DNA of 64,000 nt, from positions 2,542,001 through 2,606,000 of the forward strand of contig OZ244040.1 of NCBI GenBank assembly GCA_965215035.1, given 5' to 3'. The stretch is from Azophilus sp965215035. GTDB lineage: Bacteria; Pseudomonadota; Gammaproteobacteria; Pseudomonadales; Azotimanducaceae. The translations under genes and the position numbers were made by a program. Position 1 is the stretch's first letter, and every line of letters begins with the position of its first letter. This document shows, piece by piece, positions 31,688-40,598 of this stretch. The notes beneath the pieces were generated by a model that saw only the letters and a list, made by a program, of their open reading frames with translations, ran no database searches and was not told where the DNA came from.

Positions 31688-33277
31688 TCAGGAACTGCAG
31701 GACAGCATGGAACAACCCGGTCGGTGGCGCGCCCACTCGGGCCGTTTTGCGGCCAGTTCATGCCGCTCGGGCTGTTCGTCGTAGGGCCGCCGCAGTACCT
31801 CTAGCAGTTCGCCTACCATCGAGTAGTCGCCGGCCTCGGCTTTGTCGATCGCCAATTGCGCCAGGTAGTTGCGCAGCACGTACTTCGGGTTGACGGCATT
31901 CATGGCGGCACGCCGCGCCCCCGGGTCGGGATTGTCCCGGCGGGCGCGGCCGATATAGGTTTCGAGCCAGCTTGCGATCCGCCGGCGCTTGTCGGGGGTA
32001 ATTCCCTTCGGGTCGTACCAGGCGTCGGCTAGCTTTTCCACCTCGGTATGCCCGCCACCCGGGTCGATGTCCGCAAGACGCCGGAAAAAGATGGTCATAT
32101 CCGTCTCCGCCAGGCGCAGTACCCGCTCCAGCTCGGTGAACAGCGCCTCGTCGGCAGACTTAAGGCCCAGCTTTTGCGCCAGCATGGCGCCGTGCTCCGC
32201 GCGATAGCTGCTGGCAAACTCGCGCAGCGCCTCCTCGAGGGGCTCGGCTTGCCCGATCAGTGGATAGATTGCGTTTGCGAGCTGCAGCAGGTTCCACTGC
32301 GCGACCGCCGGCTGTTGGCCGAAGCGGTAGCGGCGGGTCGCCGCGTCGGTTGTATTCGGTGTCCAGTCGGGGTCGTAGCCCTCCAGCCAGCCATACGGGC
32401 CGTAGTCGATGGTCAGCCCCAGGATCGACATGTTGTCGGTATTCATCACACCGTGCACGAAGCCGACCCGCATCCAGTGCACCATCAGGTTCCGCGTGCG
32501 TCGGCAGACCTCCCTGAACCACTGCAGATAGCGCTCTGTGCCCGGTGGCCGACCGGGCAAGGTCGGGAAGTCCGTCTCGATTGTGTAGTCGGCCAGTTGG
32601 CGCAGCAAATCGGGTTGCCCGCGCGCGGCGGGCATCTCGAAGTGGCCGAAACGAATAAACGAGGGTGCGACGCGGCATACCACGGCACCCGGTTCCGGTG
32701 CGGGATGCCCATCGTAGAGCATGTCCCGCACCACCTCGTCGCCGGTGAGCACCAGGCTGAGTGCCCGGGTGCTCGGTACACCTAAGTGGTGCATCGCTTC
32801 GCTGCAAAGGAACTCGCGTACGGAAGAGCGCAGCACGGCCAACCCGTCCGCGGTTCGGGAGTAGGGTGTGGGTCCGGCGCCCTTGAGTTGTAGTGTCCAG
32901 CGTTCGCCGCAACCGTTGACAACATCGCCGAGATTGATGGCGCGCCCGTCGCCGAGTTGCCCTGCCCAATTGCCGAACTGGTGGCCGCCGTAACAGGTCG
33001 CATGGGGGTCCATGCCGGGCAGTATTCGGTTGCCGGCGAAGACCTGCACGAATTCATCCGTCGCGCATGCTTCCGGGGACAGCCCGATCAGCTCGGCGAC
33101 CTCGCGGGCGTAGGCGACGAGCCGGGGCGCCGGTGCCGGCCTTGGCAGCACCCGCGAGTAGCAGGCGTGGTCGACCTGGCGCACCGCGTTACCGGACTGC
33201 GGGTCGGCGGGCAGGGTGGCGCTGAAGCGATTGTCGAAACGCAGCCCGTTCAGGATGGCGTGGTCCGGCCGATGCAT
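31688..33277 (-). CDS. selO: Protein adenylyltransferase SelO (UPF0061/YdiU)
   Basis: The 529-residue pseudokinase-fold protein contains CYGGHQFGNWAGQLGDGRAI, LQLKGAGPTPYSRTADGLAV and VLRSSVREFLCSEAMHHLGV, then FVHGVMNTDNMSILGLTIDY (the metal-binding DN and catalytic-region residues). It ends in CSMLSCSS; eukaryotic SelO has selenocysteine in this tail. SelO transfers AMP from ATP to Ser/Thr/Tyr of target proteins in redox control. Its length is slightly above the bacterial average. Divergent from the paa operon. Confidence 0.95.
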   Translation of the reverse strand: MHRPDHAILNGLRFDNRFSATLPADPQSGNAVRQVDHACYSRVLPRPAPAPRLVAYAREVAELIGLSPEACATDEFVQVFAGNRILPGMDPHATCYGGHQFGNWAGQLGDGRAINLGDVVNGCGERWTLQLKGAGPTPYSRTADGLAVLRSSVREFLCSEAMHHLGVPSTRALSLVLTGDEVVRDMLYDGHPAPEPGAVVCRVAPSFIRFGHFEMPAARGQPDLLRQLADYTIETDFPTLPGRPPGTERYLQWFREVCRRTRNLMVHWMRVGFVHGVMNTDNMSILGLTIDYGPYGWLEGYDPDWTPNTTDAATRRYRFGQQPAVAQWNLLQLANAIYPLIGQAEPLEEALREFASSYRAEHGAMLAQKLGLKSADEALFTELERVLRLAETDMTIFFRRLADIDPGGGHTEVEKLADAWYDPKGITPDKRRRIASWLETYIGRARRDNPDPGARRAAMNAVNPKYVLRNYLAQLAIDKAEAGDYSMVGELLEVLRRPYDEQPERHELAAKRPEWARHRPGCSMLSCSS

Positions 33278-33457
33278 CGGCAGAGCTTAAACTATTTTGG
33301 CCCGCTCGCTTGGGATGCCGTGCGCCCTAGGCGCGAAGTAGCCGCCGCCACCGGGGAGAGGGTGCCGTGCCCCGGCCAGCGACTGGCGGCTTGAGACTAG
33401 GGGATTGTTCTTCCGCCGCGACCCGCTCGCCCAGGATGCCGAAGGCCACCCCTCAAC

Positions 33458-33498
33458 GTAATACGAATTTCATCATAGTGGGGCGAATTCTGTATCAC
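33458..33498. promoter_or_regulatory. Putative PaaX operator/promoter upstream of paaA
   Basis: GTAATACGAATT and AATTCTGTATCAC form an imperfect inverted repeat (the second reads GTGATACAGAATT on the other strand), 16 bp apart and 44 bp before the paaA start. PaaX recognises an imperfect palindrome in other bacteria, and a paaX gene ends this operon. The assignment rests on position and symmetry only. Confidence 0.4.
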
Positions 33499-33541
33499 TT
33501 TGTGTTAGGTTGGTGCCCAATGCAGCAAAGGAACTCCGCCA

Positions 33542-34480
33542 GTGTCCGAGGCCGACGACCTGGAAGCGCGTTTTCAGAAGCGCATTGATAACGAGGAACG
33601 CATCGAACCCAAGGACTGGATGCCGGAAGCGTACCGGAAGACGCTCATCCGGCAGATCTCCCAGCATGCGCACTCCGAGGTAATCGGTATGCAGCCGGAA
33701 GGTTCCTGGATCACCCGGGCCCCGTCGCTTGAGCGCAAGTCAATTCTGCTGTCCAAGGTTCAAGACGAAGGTGGCCATGGCCTGTATCTCTACGGCGCGG
33801 CGGAAACCCTGGGCGCGAGCCGGGCGGAAATGATCGCGGCACTGCACGAGGAACGCGCCAAATACTCGTCCATTTTCAACTATCCAGCGCTCACCTGGGC
33901 CGACATCGGTGCCATCGGCTGGCTGGTGGACAGCGCCGCCATCGTCAATCAGGTGCCGTTGCAGCGCTGCTCCTACGGTCCCTACGCCAGAGCCATGGTG
34001 CGCATCTGCAAGGAGGAGAGTTTCCACCAGCGCCAGGGGTACGACATCATGTACAGGCTCGCCACGGGCACCCCCGAGCAGCAGGCCATGGCCCAGGATG
34101 CGCTCAACCGCTGGTGGTGGCCCAGCGTGATGATGTTCGGGCCTCCGGATCAGGAGTCCCGCCACTCCGCGCAATCTATGGCCTGGAAAATCAAACGCTA
34201 TTCCAACGATGAACTGCGGCAGAAGTTCATCGACCAGGCGGTGCCCCAGGCGCGGATTCTGGGGCTGGAGATTCCCGACCCCGACCTGGCTTGGGATGAG
34301 GACACAGGCCATTATCGCATCGGCTCCATCGATTGGCGGGAGTTCCACAGCGTGGTCGCCGGCGATGGGCCGTGCAACCGGGAGCGGCTGGCCACACACC
34401 GTCGCGTCCACGAAGCGGGCACCTGGGTGCGCGATGCGGTTGCCGCCTACGCGCGCAAGCACGGGGCCGCCCATGGCTGA
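33542..34480 (+). CDS. paaA: Phenylacetyl-CoA epoxidase catalytic subunit PaaA
   Basis: The 312-residue protein carries the di-iron carboxylate ligands in HAHSEVIGMQPEGSW, VQDEGGHGLYLYGAAETL and ICKEESFHQRQGYDIMYRLA, the conserved core of PaaA. It also has WPSVMMFGPPDQESRHSAQS. It epoxidises the ring of phenylacetyl-CoA with O2. The start is a GTG at 33542 with an AAAGGA site. It opens a tight operon with paaB (8-bp overlap), paaC, paaE and paaX. Confidence 0.96.
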   Translation: MSEADDLEARFQKRIDNEERIEPKDWMPEAYRKTLIRQISQHAHSEVIGMQPEGSWITRAPSLERKSILLSKVQDEGGHGLYLYGAAETLGASRAEMIAALHEERAKYSSIFNYPALTWADIGAIGWLVDSAAIVNQVPLQRCSYGPYARAMVRICKEESFHQRQGYDIMYRLATGTPEQQAMAQDALNRWWWPSVMMFGPPDQESRHSAQSMAWKIKRYSNDELRQKFIDQAVPQARILGLEIPDPDLAWDEDTGHYRIGSIDWREFHSVVAGDGPCNRERLATHRRVHEAGTWVRDAVAAYARKHGAAHG

Positions 34481-34757
34481 GAACATGCCGCTCTACGAGG
34501 TGTTTGTGCGCGCCCGGCGCGGCCTGGAGCACCGGCATGTCGGCAGCCTGCGCGCCCAGGATGCGGAACTGGCGCTGCAATACGCCCGTGAGATATACAC
34601 CCGTCGGCGCGAGGGGGTGAGCCTGTGGGTGGTTCGCTCCAGCGACATTACCGCCTCCCAGGAGGAGGACGCATCAGCGTTCTTCGACCCGGCGGACGGC
34701 AAGCCGTACCGGCAGGCAACCTGGTACCGGCTGCCGGATGGGGTGCAGAACCTATGA
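34473..34757 (+). CDS. paaB: Phenylacetyl-CoA epoxidase subunit PaaB
   Basis: The 94-residue protein reads PLYEVFVRARRGLEHRHVGS and DAELALQYAREIYTRRREGV, then SLWVVRSSDIT, a standard PaaB. It is a structural subunit bridging the PaaAC heterodimers. Its ATG overlaps the end of paaA by 8 bp and its stop overlaps the start of paaC (ATGA). Confidence 0.96.
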   Translation: MAENMPLYEVFVRARRGLEHRHVGSLRAQDAELALQYAREIYTRRREGVSLWVVRSSDITASQEEDASAFFDPADGKPYRQATWYRLPDGVQNL

Positions 34758-35494
34758 GCCTGGTCGATGCCGCGGTGGCGCTAGCGGACGATGCGCTGGT
34801 GCTGGGGCACCGATTGTCGCAATGGTGCGGCAAGGCGCCGTTTCTCGAGGAGGACCTCGCCATGGCCAATACGGCGCTCGACCTGCTGGGGCGGGCGCGG
34901 AACCTGTACGGCTATGCGGAAACCCTGGGCGGGCGCAACGAGAATGAGTACGCCTATCTGCGCGATGCTCCGGAGTTCACCAATTTGCTGATTTTCGAGT
35001 TGCCGGGCGACGACTTCGCAGCCGCCTACGCACGCCAGTTTCTGGTCGACGTATTCGACGATCTGTACTTCGCCGGGTTGGGCGCAAGTACCGATTCGAC
35101 CCTGGCGGAGATTGGCCGCAAGGCGCACAAGGAAGCAGCCTTTCACCGGCGCCATTCCGGCGAATGGCTGTTGCGCCTTGGCGACGGCACCGAGGAGAGC
35201 CATAGCCGGATGCAAGACGCGCTGGCTGATGTGTGGGGCTACCACCCGGAACTCTTCGACCCTGGGCCGGGGGAGCGGCCGTTGATCGACCGCGGCGTTC
35301 TGCCCGACCGGCAGGCCCTCCGGGAACCCTGGCTACAGGCGGTGGAGGAGGCTGTCGGCAAGGCCACACTAACCTTGCCCGCGGCTGGTGGGCACTTGGC
35401 CAGAGGCCGCAACGGTGTGCATACCGAACACCTGGGCATCATGCTGGCGGAGATGCAACACCTGCCGAGGAGCTATCCCGGAGCACGCTGGTGA
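34754..35494 (+). CDS. paaC: Phenylacetyl-CoA epoxidase structural subunit PaaC
   Basis: The 246-residue protein reads ALVLGHRLSQWCGKAPFLEE, DLAMANTALDLLGRARNLYG and HKEAAFHRRHSGEWLLRLGD, and ends HTEHLGIMLAEMQHLPRSYP. It is a ferritin-like helical subunit that supports PaaA. It is complete at the C-terminus. The next gene in most operons, paaD, is not present: 159 bp of non-matching sequence separate it from paaE. Confidence 0.95.
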   Translation: MSLVDAAVALADDALVLGHRLSQWCGKAPFLEEDLAMANTALDLLGRARNLYGYAETLGGRNENEYAYLRDAPEFTNLLIFELPGDDFAAAYARQFLVDVFDDLYFAGLGASTDSTLAEIGRKAHKEAAFHRRHSGEWLLRLGDGTEESHSRMQDALADVWGYHPELFDPGPGERPLIDRGVLPDRQALREPWLQAVEEAVGKATLTLPAAGGHLARGRNGVHTEHLGIMLAEMQHLPRSYPGARW

Positions 35495-35653
35495 CGGGGG
35501 CGAACCGGGGTATTTCTGCAAGGGCAGTGCGGCTCGCGGCAGGGGTGTTTGCCGGTCATTGTCAGCGACCGATTGAATGCCAACGACATGCAATGACTCG
35601 GCGAGTGGCTTGGTGACCCAAGGCGCGCCGAAGTGCCGGGTGTTGGAGTTGGT
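35495..35653. other. Gap where paaD is expected
   Basis: These bases contain no frame resembling PaaD (DUF59 domain plus a C-terminal cysteine-rich zinc site). The stretch has no visible gene on either strand. PaaD is needed to assemble the epoxidase in known systems, so a paaD or a stand-in should be elsewhere in the genome. Confidence 0.6.
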
Positions 35654-36730
35654 GTGAAGTTCCACGCTCTCGATGTTGCCAGCGTGGTACCGGAGACAGC
35701 CGCCGCGGTGCGGGTGATCCTCGATGTGCCGACCCGGCTGACCGAGCAATTCCGCTTCATCCCCGGGCAATACCTGACGTTCGAGCGGGTTATCGACGCG
35801 CAGCCGGTCAGGCGTTCGTATTCCATTTGCAGCGTCCCCGGCGAACCCCTGCAAGTGGGTATCAAGCACCAGTCGGGGGGGCGGTTCAGCACCTTCGCGA
35901 ATCGGGTTCTGCGGGCCGGAGACCGCCTGCAGGTGGCGCCGCCGGAAGGCCGGTTCACGCCGGTCGATGCGCGTAAGTCCGGCGTCGGCTACTTCTGCAT
36001 CGCGGCCGGCAGTGGTATCACGCCGCTGCTTTCCATCATCCGGTCTACGTTGCGGGACAATCCCACCAGCCGGGTCGCCCTGCTGTACGGCAATAAAACC
36101 ACCGCCTCGATGATGTTCCGGCATGATCTGCTGTCCCTCAAGAACCGCTATCTGCACCGGTTTCACCTGATTCCGGTGTTCAGCGAGGAACTGCAGGAGA
36201 ACGCCTTGTTCAACGGGCGCATCGACAACGCGAAGGGTGCGCAGTTCATCAAGCGCCTGCTACCGCTGGACGGTTTCGACGAGTTCTATCTCTGCGGCCC
36301 GGAATCGTTGGTTTCCGAGGTCACCCGGGGACTGCGCGGCGAGGGTGTTGCTGCGGAGCGTATCCACTACGAGCTGTTCTCGGCGTCCGCCGACGATGCG
36401 GCGGAACGGGTGCGCAAGCACGAGGAACGCGCCCGCCGCTACGGCGGCGACGCCGCTAAGGTCTCGGTGCGGCTGCACGACAAGCGCTACTTTTTCGACC
36501 TCGAGTACAACGGCGAGAACCTGCTTGACCGGGCCAGCGCCATGGGGCTGGACGTACCCTATTCCTGCAAGGACGGCGTATGCGCCACCTGCAAGGCCCG
36601 GGTACTCCAGGGGCGGGTGGAAATGGATGTGAACCATGCCTTGTCGGAGCGGGAGGTCGCCGACGGTTTTGTGCTGGCCTGTCAGAGCCACCCGGTCTCT
36701 AGGCGGGTGGCCTTGGATTTCGATATATGA
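35654..36730 (+). CDS. paaE: Phenylacetyl-CoA epoxidase reductase subunit PaaE
   Basis: The 358-residue protein has a ferredoxin-NADP reductase module (FIPGQYLTFERVIDAQPVRR, SYSICSVPGEPLQVGIKH, FCIAAGSGITPLLSIIRSTL). A C-terminal plant-type [2Fe-2S] ferredoxin follows (PYSCKDGVCATCKARVLQGR ... LACQS), with Cys ligands in C-x4-C-x2-C...C spacing. It passes electrons from NADPH to PaaA. A GTG at 35654 (VKFHALDVA) fits the family N-terminus; another GTG lies at 35633. It overlaps paaX by 4 bp. Confidence 0.95.
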   Translation: MKFHALDVASVVPETAAAVRVILDVPTRLTEQFRFIPGQYLTFERVIDAQPVRRSYSICSVPGEPLQVGIKHQSGGRFSTFANRVLRAGDRLQVAPPEGRFTPVDARKSGVGYFCIAAGSGITPLLSIIRSTLRDNPTSRVALLYGNKTTASMMFRHDLLSLKNRYLHRFHLIPVFSEELQENALFNGRIDNAKGAQFIKRLLPLDGFDEFYLCGPESLVSEVTRGLRGEGVAAERIHYELFSASADDAAERVRKHEERARRYGGDAAKVSVRLHDKRYFFDLEYNGENLLDRASAMGLDVPYSCKDGVCATCKARVLQGRVEMDVNHALSEREVADGFVLACQSHPVSRRVALDFDI

Positions 36731-37635
36731 ACCCGGAGGGCGTTGCGCGAACCCTGATCGCGCGGCCCGTAAAGGCCAGATCGCTCATCGTCACCTTTTT
36801 CGGCGATGTGGTGTCGGTGCAGCCGTCGCGCGTGTGGCTTGGCAGCCTGATCGGGGCGATGGGCAGCCTGGGCTTGGCCGAACACCTGGTGCGAACCACC
36901 TGCAATCGCCTGGCCAACGAAGGGTGGCTGCAATCCCACCGGCGGGGACGGCGCAGCTACTTCGGCTTCAGCGACTACGGGGCGCGCCAGTACCGCCGCG
37001 CCGCCCCCCGCATCTACGCGCCGCGAAAACCCGACTGGGACGGCTACTGGACTATCGTGCTGCTCCGCGGCTTAGATGCCCGGTGCCGCTCCGAGTTGCA
37101 GCGGGAACTGGGCTGGCTCGGCTTCGGGCGGGCGGGAACCGATACACTGGTTCGTGCCGGATACGGCGAGGACTACCGGGCGGTGCTCGATGAACTGGCC
37201 GTGGCAGTGCCGGTGTTCCGGGCGGCAAGCGATGGCCTGGGCTTCCCGCAACGGGAACTGTGCCGGCGGGCCTGGCCGGTCGATGCGCTGACCCTGGGCT
37301 ATCGACGGTTCGTGGAGCAATACGAACCCCTGCACAATAGGCCGGTGCCCGCGCCGGTAACGGCCTTTCACCTGCGGCTGCTGCTCATTCACGCGTTTCG
37401 CCGCATCGTGTTGACCGACCCGGAGCTACCCTCCAGCCTGTTGCCGCCAGACTGGCAGGGCGACCGCGCCCGGGAACTCGCCGCCAGCCTGTATCACCGG
37501 TGGCTGGATCCCTCGGATGCCTGGCTGGCGGAGCGCCTAGAGTTGGTTGACGGTACCTGGCCAACACGGTCGCCCTCGGCGCGGTCGCGGTTCCGGGACG
37601 CCACCTGGACGCGCCGCCTGGTTGCGTTGGCGTAG
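36727..37635 (+). CDS. paaX: Phenylacetate pathway repressor PaaX
   Basis: The 302-residue protein has the winged-helix N-terminus (ARSLIVTFFGDVVSVQPSRV, LRTTCNRLANEGWLQSHRRG) and the central YWTIVLLRGL ... WLGFGRAGTDTLVR segment of PaaX. It ends with the AFHLRLLLIHAFRRIVLTDP helix bundle. In known systems PaaX represses paa promoters and is released by phenylacetyl-CoA. The gene is co-transcribed with its target operon, so it should be autoregulated through the site upstream of paaA. Confidence 0.92.
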   Translation: MNPEGVARTLIARPVKARSLIVTFFGDVVSVQPSRVWLGSLIGAMGSLGLAEHLVRTTCNRLANEGWLQSHRRGRRSYFGFSDYGARQYRRAAPRIYAPRKPDWDGYWTIVLLRGLDARCRSELQRELGWLGFGRAGTDTLVRAGYGEDYRAVLDELAVAVPVFRAASDGLGFPQRELCRRAWPVDALTLGYRRFVEQYEPLHNRPVPAPVTAFHLRLLLIHAFRRIVLTDPELPSSLLPPDWQGDRARELAASLYHRWLDPSDAWLAERLELVDGTWPTRSPSARSRFRDATWTRRLVALA

Positions 37636-37725
37636 CGGGCGACCCTGCCCGATTCCGCGAACCCGCGAATCCGGCAGGCCCCTTGCCCTATAATTGAATC
37701 GTTGGTTGCCGTGCGGGAGCGCACG

Positions 37726-38757
37726 ATGCTTGAAGAGCGGATTGCGCTGGCTGGCGCACCGGGTTCTCCCTACACCCGCAAGATGCTGGCGCTTCTGCGT
37801 TACCGACGTTTGCCCTACCGGTTCCTGCAGGGCGGGGTGACCGGCGGGCGGGGTGAGGACGGCTTGCCCGAACCGAAGGTGCGGCTGTTGCCCACCTTCT
37901 ATCTGCGCGACGAGCGGGGCGAGTTGCAGGCTGTGGTGGATTCGACACCCATCATCCGGCACCTCGAAGGCCTGGCCCTGGGCCGGTCGGTGATTCCCGG
38001 CGACCCCGCGCTGGCGTTCATCGATTCCCTGTTGGAGGACTACGCGGACGAATGGCTGACCAAGGCGATGTTTCACTACCGTTGGGCCTACGATGCGGAC
38101 GCCGCCCGCGCCGGGGAGATTCTGCCCCGATGGGGCAACCTGACCGGTGGCGAGGAGCAGCTCGCCCAGATGTCGGCGTTTGTTCGGGAACGGCAGGTCG
38201 GGCGCCTGTATGTGGTCGGCAGCAACGACACCACCGCGCCGACCATCGAGCAAAGCTACCGGCGCTTTCTACAGCGGTTCGACGCCCACATTCGCAACGG
38301 CCCCTACGTTCTGGGCAGGCGACCCGCCGCCGCCGACTTCGCGATATTCGGCCAGCTCACGCAACTGGCGGCATTCGACCCCACGCCAATGGAACTTACG
38401 CTAACCCTAGCACCCCAGGTCTATGCGTGGATTGCCGTGGTGGAAGACCTCTCCGGCCTCGAGCCCGAGGACGCCGACTGGCATGGGCGCGGCGCCTTGC
38501 CCGGTACCCTGCGCGACCTTCTGTGCGAAGCGGGCCGGGTGTACGCGCCGGCGCTCTTGGCCAATGCCGCCGCCGTCGATTCCGGTGCCGAGGAAGTACA
38601 TGCCCAGATCGATGGCCGCGACTGGGTGCAGAAGCCGTTTCCGTATCAGGCCAAGTGCCTGGGTTGGCTACGCCAGGAACGCGCCCGCCTCGACCCGGAA
38701 GACCGGGCCTTTGTGGACGGCTACCTGGATGGCACGGGCTGCGAGGCCCTGTTTTGA
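37726..38757 (+). CDS. Glutathione S-transferase family protein with long C-terminal part
   Basis: The protein of 343 residues has an N-terminal thioredoxin-fold segment (LAGAPGSPYTRKMLALLRYR, STPIIRHLEGL) and the GST helical domain (FDAHIRNGPYVLGRRPAAAD, FAIFGQLTQLAAFDP). It continues about 100 residues beyond typical GSTs with a segment ending FPYQAKCLGWLR. The family occurs in many proteobacteria; its substrate is unknown. A weak SD is visible upstream (GGGAG 10 bp before ATG 37726). Confidence 0.8.
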   Translation: MLEERIALAGAPGSPYTRKMLALLRYRRLPYRFLQGGVTGGRGEDGLPEPKVRLLPTFYLRDERGELQAVVDSTPIIRHLEGLALGRSVIPGDPALAFIDSLLEDYADEWLTKAMFHYRWAYDADAARAGEILPRWGNLTGGEEQLAQMSAFVRERQVGRLYVVGSNDTTAPTIEQSYRRFLQRFDAHIRNGPYVLGRRPAAADFAIFGQLTQLAAFDPTPMELTLTLAPQVYAWIAVVEDLSGLEPEDADWHGRGALPGTLRDLLCEAGRVYAPALLANAAAVDSGAEEVHAQIDGRDWVQKPFPYQAKCLGWLRQERARLDPEDRAFVDGYLDGTGCEALF

Positions 38758-38930
38758 CGGAGGGCTTGGCGGAATTCCCAAGGAATTTCCCCGCGACGGC
38801 GGGCTGCTGGGCCACCGGGGCCTGGGCATTGAGCTACAGGCCATGAGGGGTCGAAGTACGGCACGGAAGTACGGCACGAATGAGTATCCGGCGATCGGAT
38901 ACCCCCAAATGGAGCGACCGAGCCGACCCG

Positions 38931-39347
38931 TCAGCCGATAAGCAGCCCGACCACCCCGAAAGTCACTGCGGTAAGAATTCCCGCCAGTAGCCCGACCAGC
39001 GCCGCCCGGAACAGGCCATGAATCGGTTCGCCGCGCTGGGCGTAGTAGCTGATGCTGGCCCCCTGTAGGCGGCTGGCCAGCAGATAGGCGAGCCCGGCCT
39101 GCCCGAGGGCGAAGGCCAGCGCTAGCCATAGGCTGGGCGGGGCGAGCCAGCTCGCGCAGATGACCATTGCGTAGAGAACGCCCCCGACCACAAGGGTTTG
39201 CCTAGCGAGCCCGACCGAGCCAAGCGTGATGTAGTTGTGCATGACCATGTAGATACCGGCAATCAGCGAGCCGAGCAAGGTGCCGATGACGATGCCGTCG
39301 AGTGAGTACAGGGGCTGGCTAATGCGCTTGGCGGGCGGTGAATTCAA
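38931..39347 (-). CDS. Four-helix membrane protein of unknown function
   Basis: The 138-residue protein starts MNSPPAKRISQPLYSLDGIV and has four hydrophobic segments (VIGTLLGSLIAGIYMVMHNY, TLVVGGVLYAMVICASWLA, SLWLALAFALGQAGLAYLLA, AALVGLLAGILTAVTFGVV). I cannot name a family. It is transcribed away from its neighbours. The gaps 38758-38930 (with a direct repeat GAAGTACGGCAC twice near 38,855) and 39348-39693 hold no gene that I can see. Confidence 0.65.
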   Translation of the reverse strand: MNSPPAKRISQPLYSLDGIVIGTLLGSLIAGIYMVMHNYITLGSVGLARQTLVVGGVLYAMVICASWLAPPSLWLALAFALGQAGLAYLLASRLQGASISYYAQRGEPIHGLFRAALVGLLAGILTAVTFGVVGLLIG

Positions 39348-39693
39348 GGCTGGGGACTCAGCGAAATCTGATTGCCGACGGAATATTCGGTCTGCCTAGT
39401 GGAGGTACTGGCCGGTCTTTCCGGCAACATGCCTCCAGCGCGCGCTGGTTCCCGGCCCGGTGCCGGCCCCGGTTGCGGCATCTGCCCGCATCGCCAGCCC
39501 GTTACCCATGCCAACTGGGAATGGTATCGGCCAGTTGGCAGACCCTGACATCTGGCGGTTATGCGGCTTGCAAGACGCATCATGCGGTGGTTTGTCAGCT
39601 TGTCGTTGCAAGTCCCTGCAACTTGCATCAGCGGGTCTCCGTGGCTCCTTTGCGTCTATATAATCACAGATCGGAGGCGGCGGGTAATCGGCC

Positions 39694-40326
39694 ATGGAGA
39701 TCGAGATTTTTTCGGACGTGGTGTGCCCCTGGTGCTACATCGGCAAGAAGCGGCTCGATGCGGTCATGAACACGCCGGTTGGCGATGGCGTCAGGCTGCG
39801 TTGGCGACCCTACCAGTTGTACCCGAACATGCCGGTGGAGGGTATGAGCAGGGTGCGCTACCTGCAGGCGCGCTACGGTGCCGACGCCGACCGGGCCCGG
39901 GTGCCGGAGCGCATCGCGGCGGAAGCCCGGCAAGTGGGCCTGGCATTCGATTTTGGGGCCATCGCCAAGATGCCCAATACCTTCCAGGCGCACCGGCTGT
40001 TGGAGTTCTCGTTGCCGCATGGGGTTCAACACGACTTGGCGGAGCGGCTCTTTGATGATTACTTCTGCTCCGGCAGGGATGTAGGCGATGCGGAAGTGCT
40101 CGCTCGGGCCGCCGAGGCGGTGGGCATCGATGCCTGGCTGGCGGGGGAACACCTGGCCGGCGCGGAAGGTGCCGATGCGGTGCGCGATCAGCTTGCGAGG
40201 GCCGCGGAGCTCGGCGTTTCCGGCGTGCCCTGCTACCTGCTGGCGGGCCGCTTTGCACTGCCTGGAGCACAGACGCCGGAAGTCATGGCCCAGTTCATCG
40301 AGCGCGCCAAGGGGCTGGTGGCCTGA
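39694..40326 (+). CDS. FrnE-type DsbA family oxidoreductase
   Basis: The 210-residue protein begins MEIEIFSDVVCPWCYIGKKR with the CPWC redox motif and continues with YQLYPNMPVEGMSRV, MPNTFQAHRLLEFS and the cis-Pro loop GVSGVPCYLL. It lacks a signal peptide, as is usual for FrnE, so it is cytoplasmic. FrnE-type proteins are disulfide isomerases or 2-hydroxychromene-carboxylate isomerase relatives. A GGAGG site lies about 18 bp before the ATG. Confidence 0.85.
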   Translation: MEIEIFSDVVCPWCYIGKKRLDAVMNTPVGDGVRLRWRPYQLYPNMPVEGMSRVRYLQARYGADADRARVPERIAAEARQVGLAFDFGAIAKMPNTFQAHRLLEFSLPHGVQHDLAERLFDDYFCSGRDVGDAEVLARAAEAVGIDAWLAGEHLAGAEGADAVRDQLARAAELGVSGVPCYLLAGRFALPGAQTPEVMAQFIERAKGLVA

Positions 40327-40397
40327 ACGTCGCCGGGGTGGGCGGCGGTGCCGCGACCATAATCCGGTAGGCAAGCGCCGCGTTGCGGGGGCGGCAC

Positions 40398-40595
40398 CTA
40401 CTCGGGCAGGGTGAGCCTAGGCATCATCGGTGCCTGGAACACATGCTTGGCGAGGATGTTGTGCACATGGCCGCACTGGTTGCAGTGCACGATGAGGAAC
40501 CAGGGCTGCTTGCCCCGGGAGCGTTCGCGGCTCTCTTTGGAAACGAAGTGTTCGACCCCCGCCACGCCGCATTCCGGGCATTTTGGTTCCGCCAC
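40398..40595 (-). CDS. Small zinc-ribbon protein
   Basis: The 65-residue protein has two Cys pairs (CPECGVAGVEHF and HCNQCGHVHNILAK), forming a zinc ribbon. It starts 3 bp after the cysE stop and is probably co-transcribed. No function is known to me. Confidence 0.75.
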   Translation of the reverse strand: MAEPKCPECGVAGVEHFVSKESRERSRGKQPWFLIVHCNQCGHVHNILAKHVFQAPMMPRLTLPE

Positions 40596-40598
40596 CGC

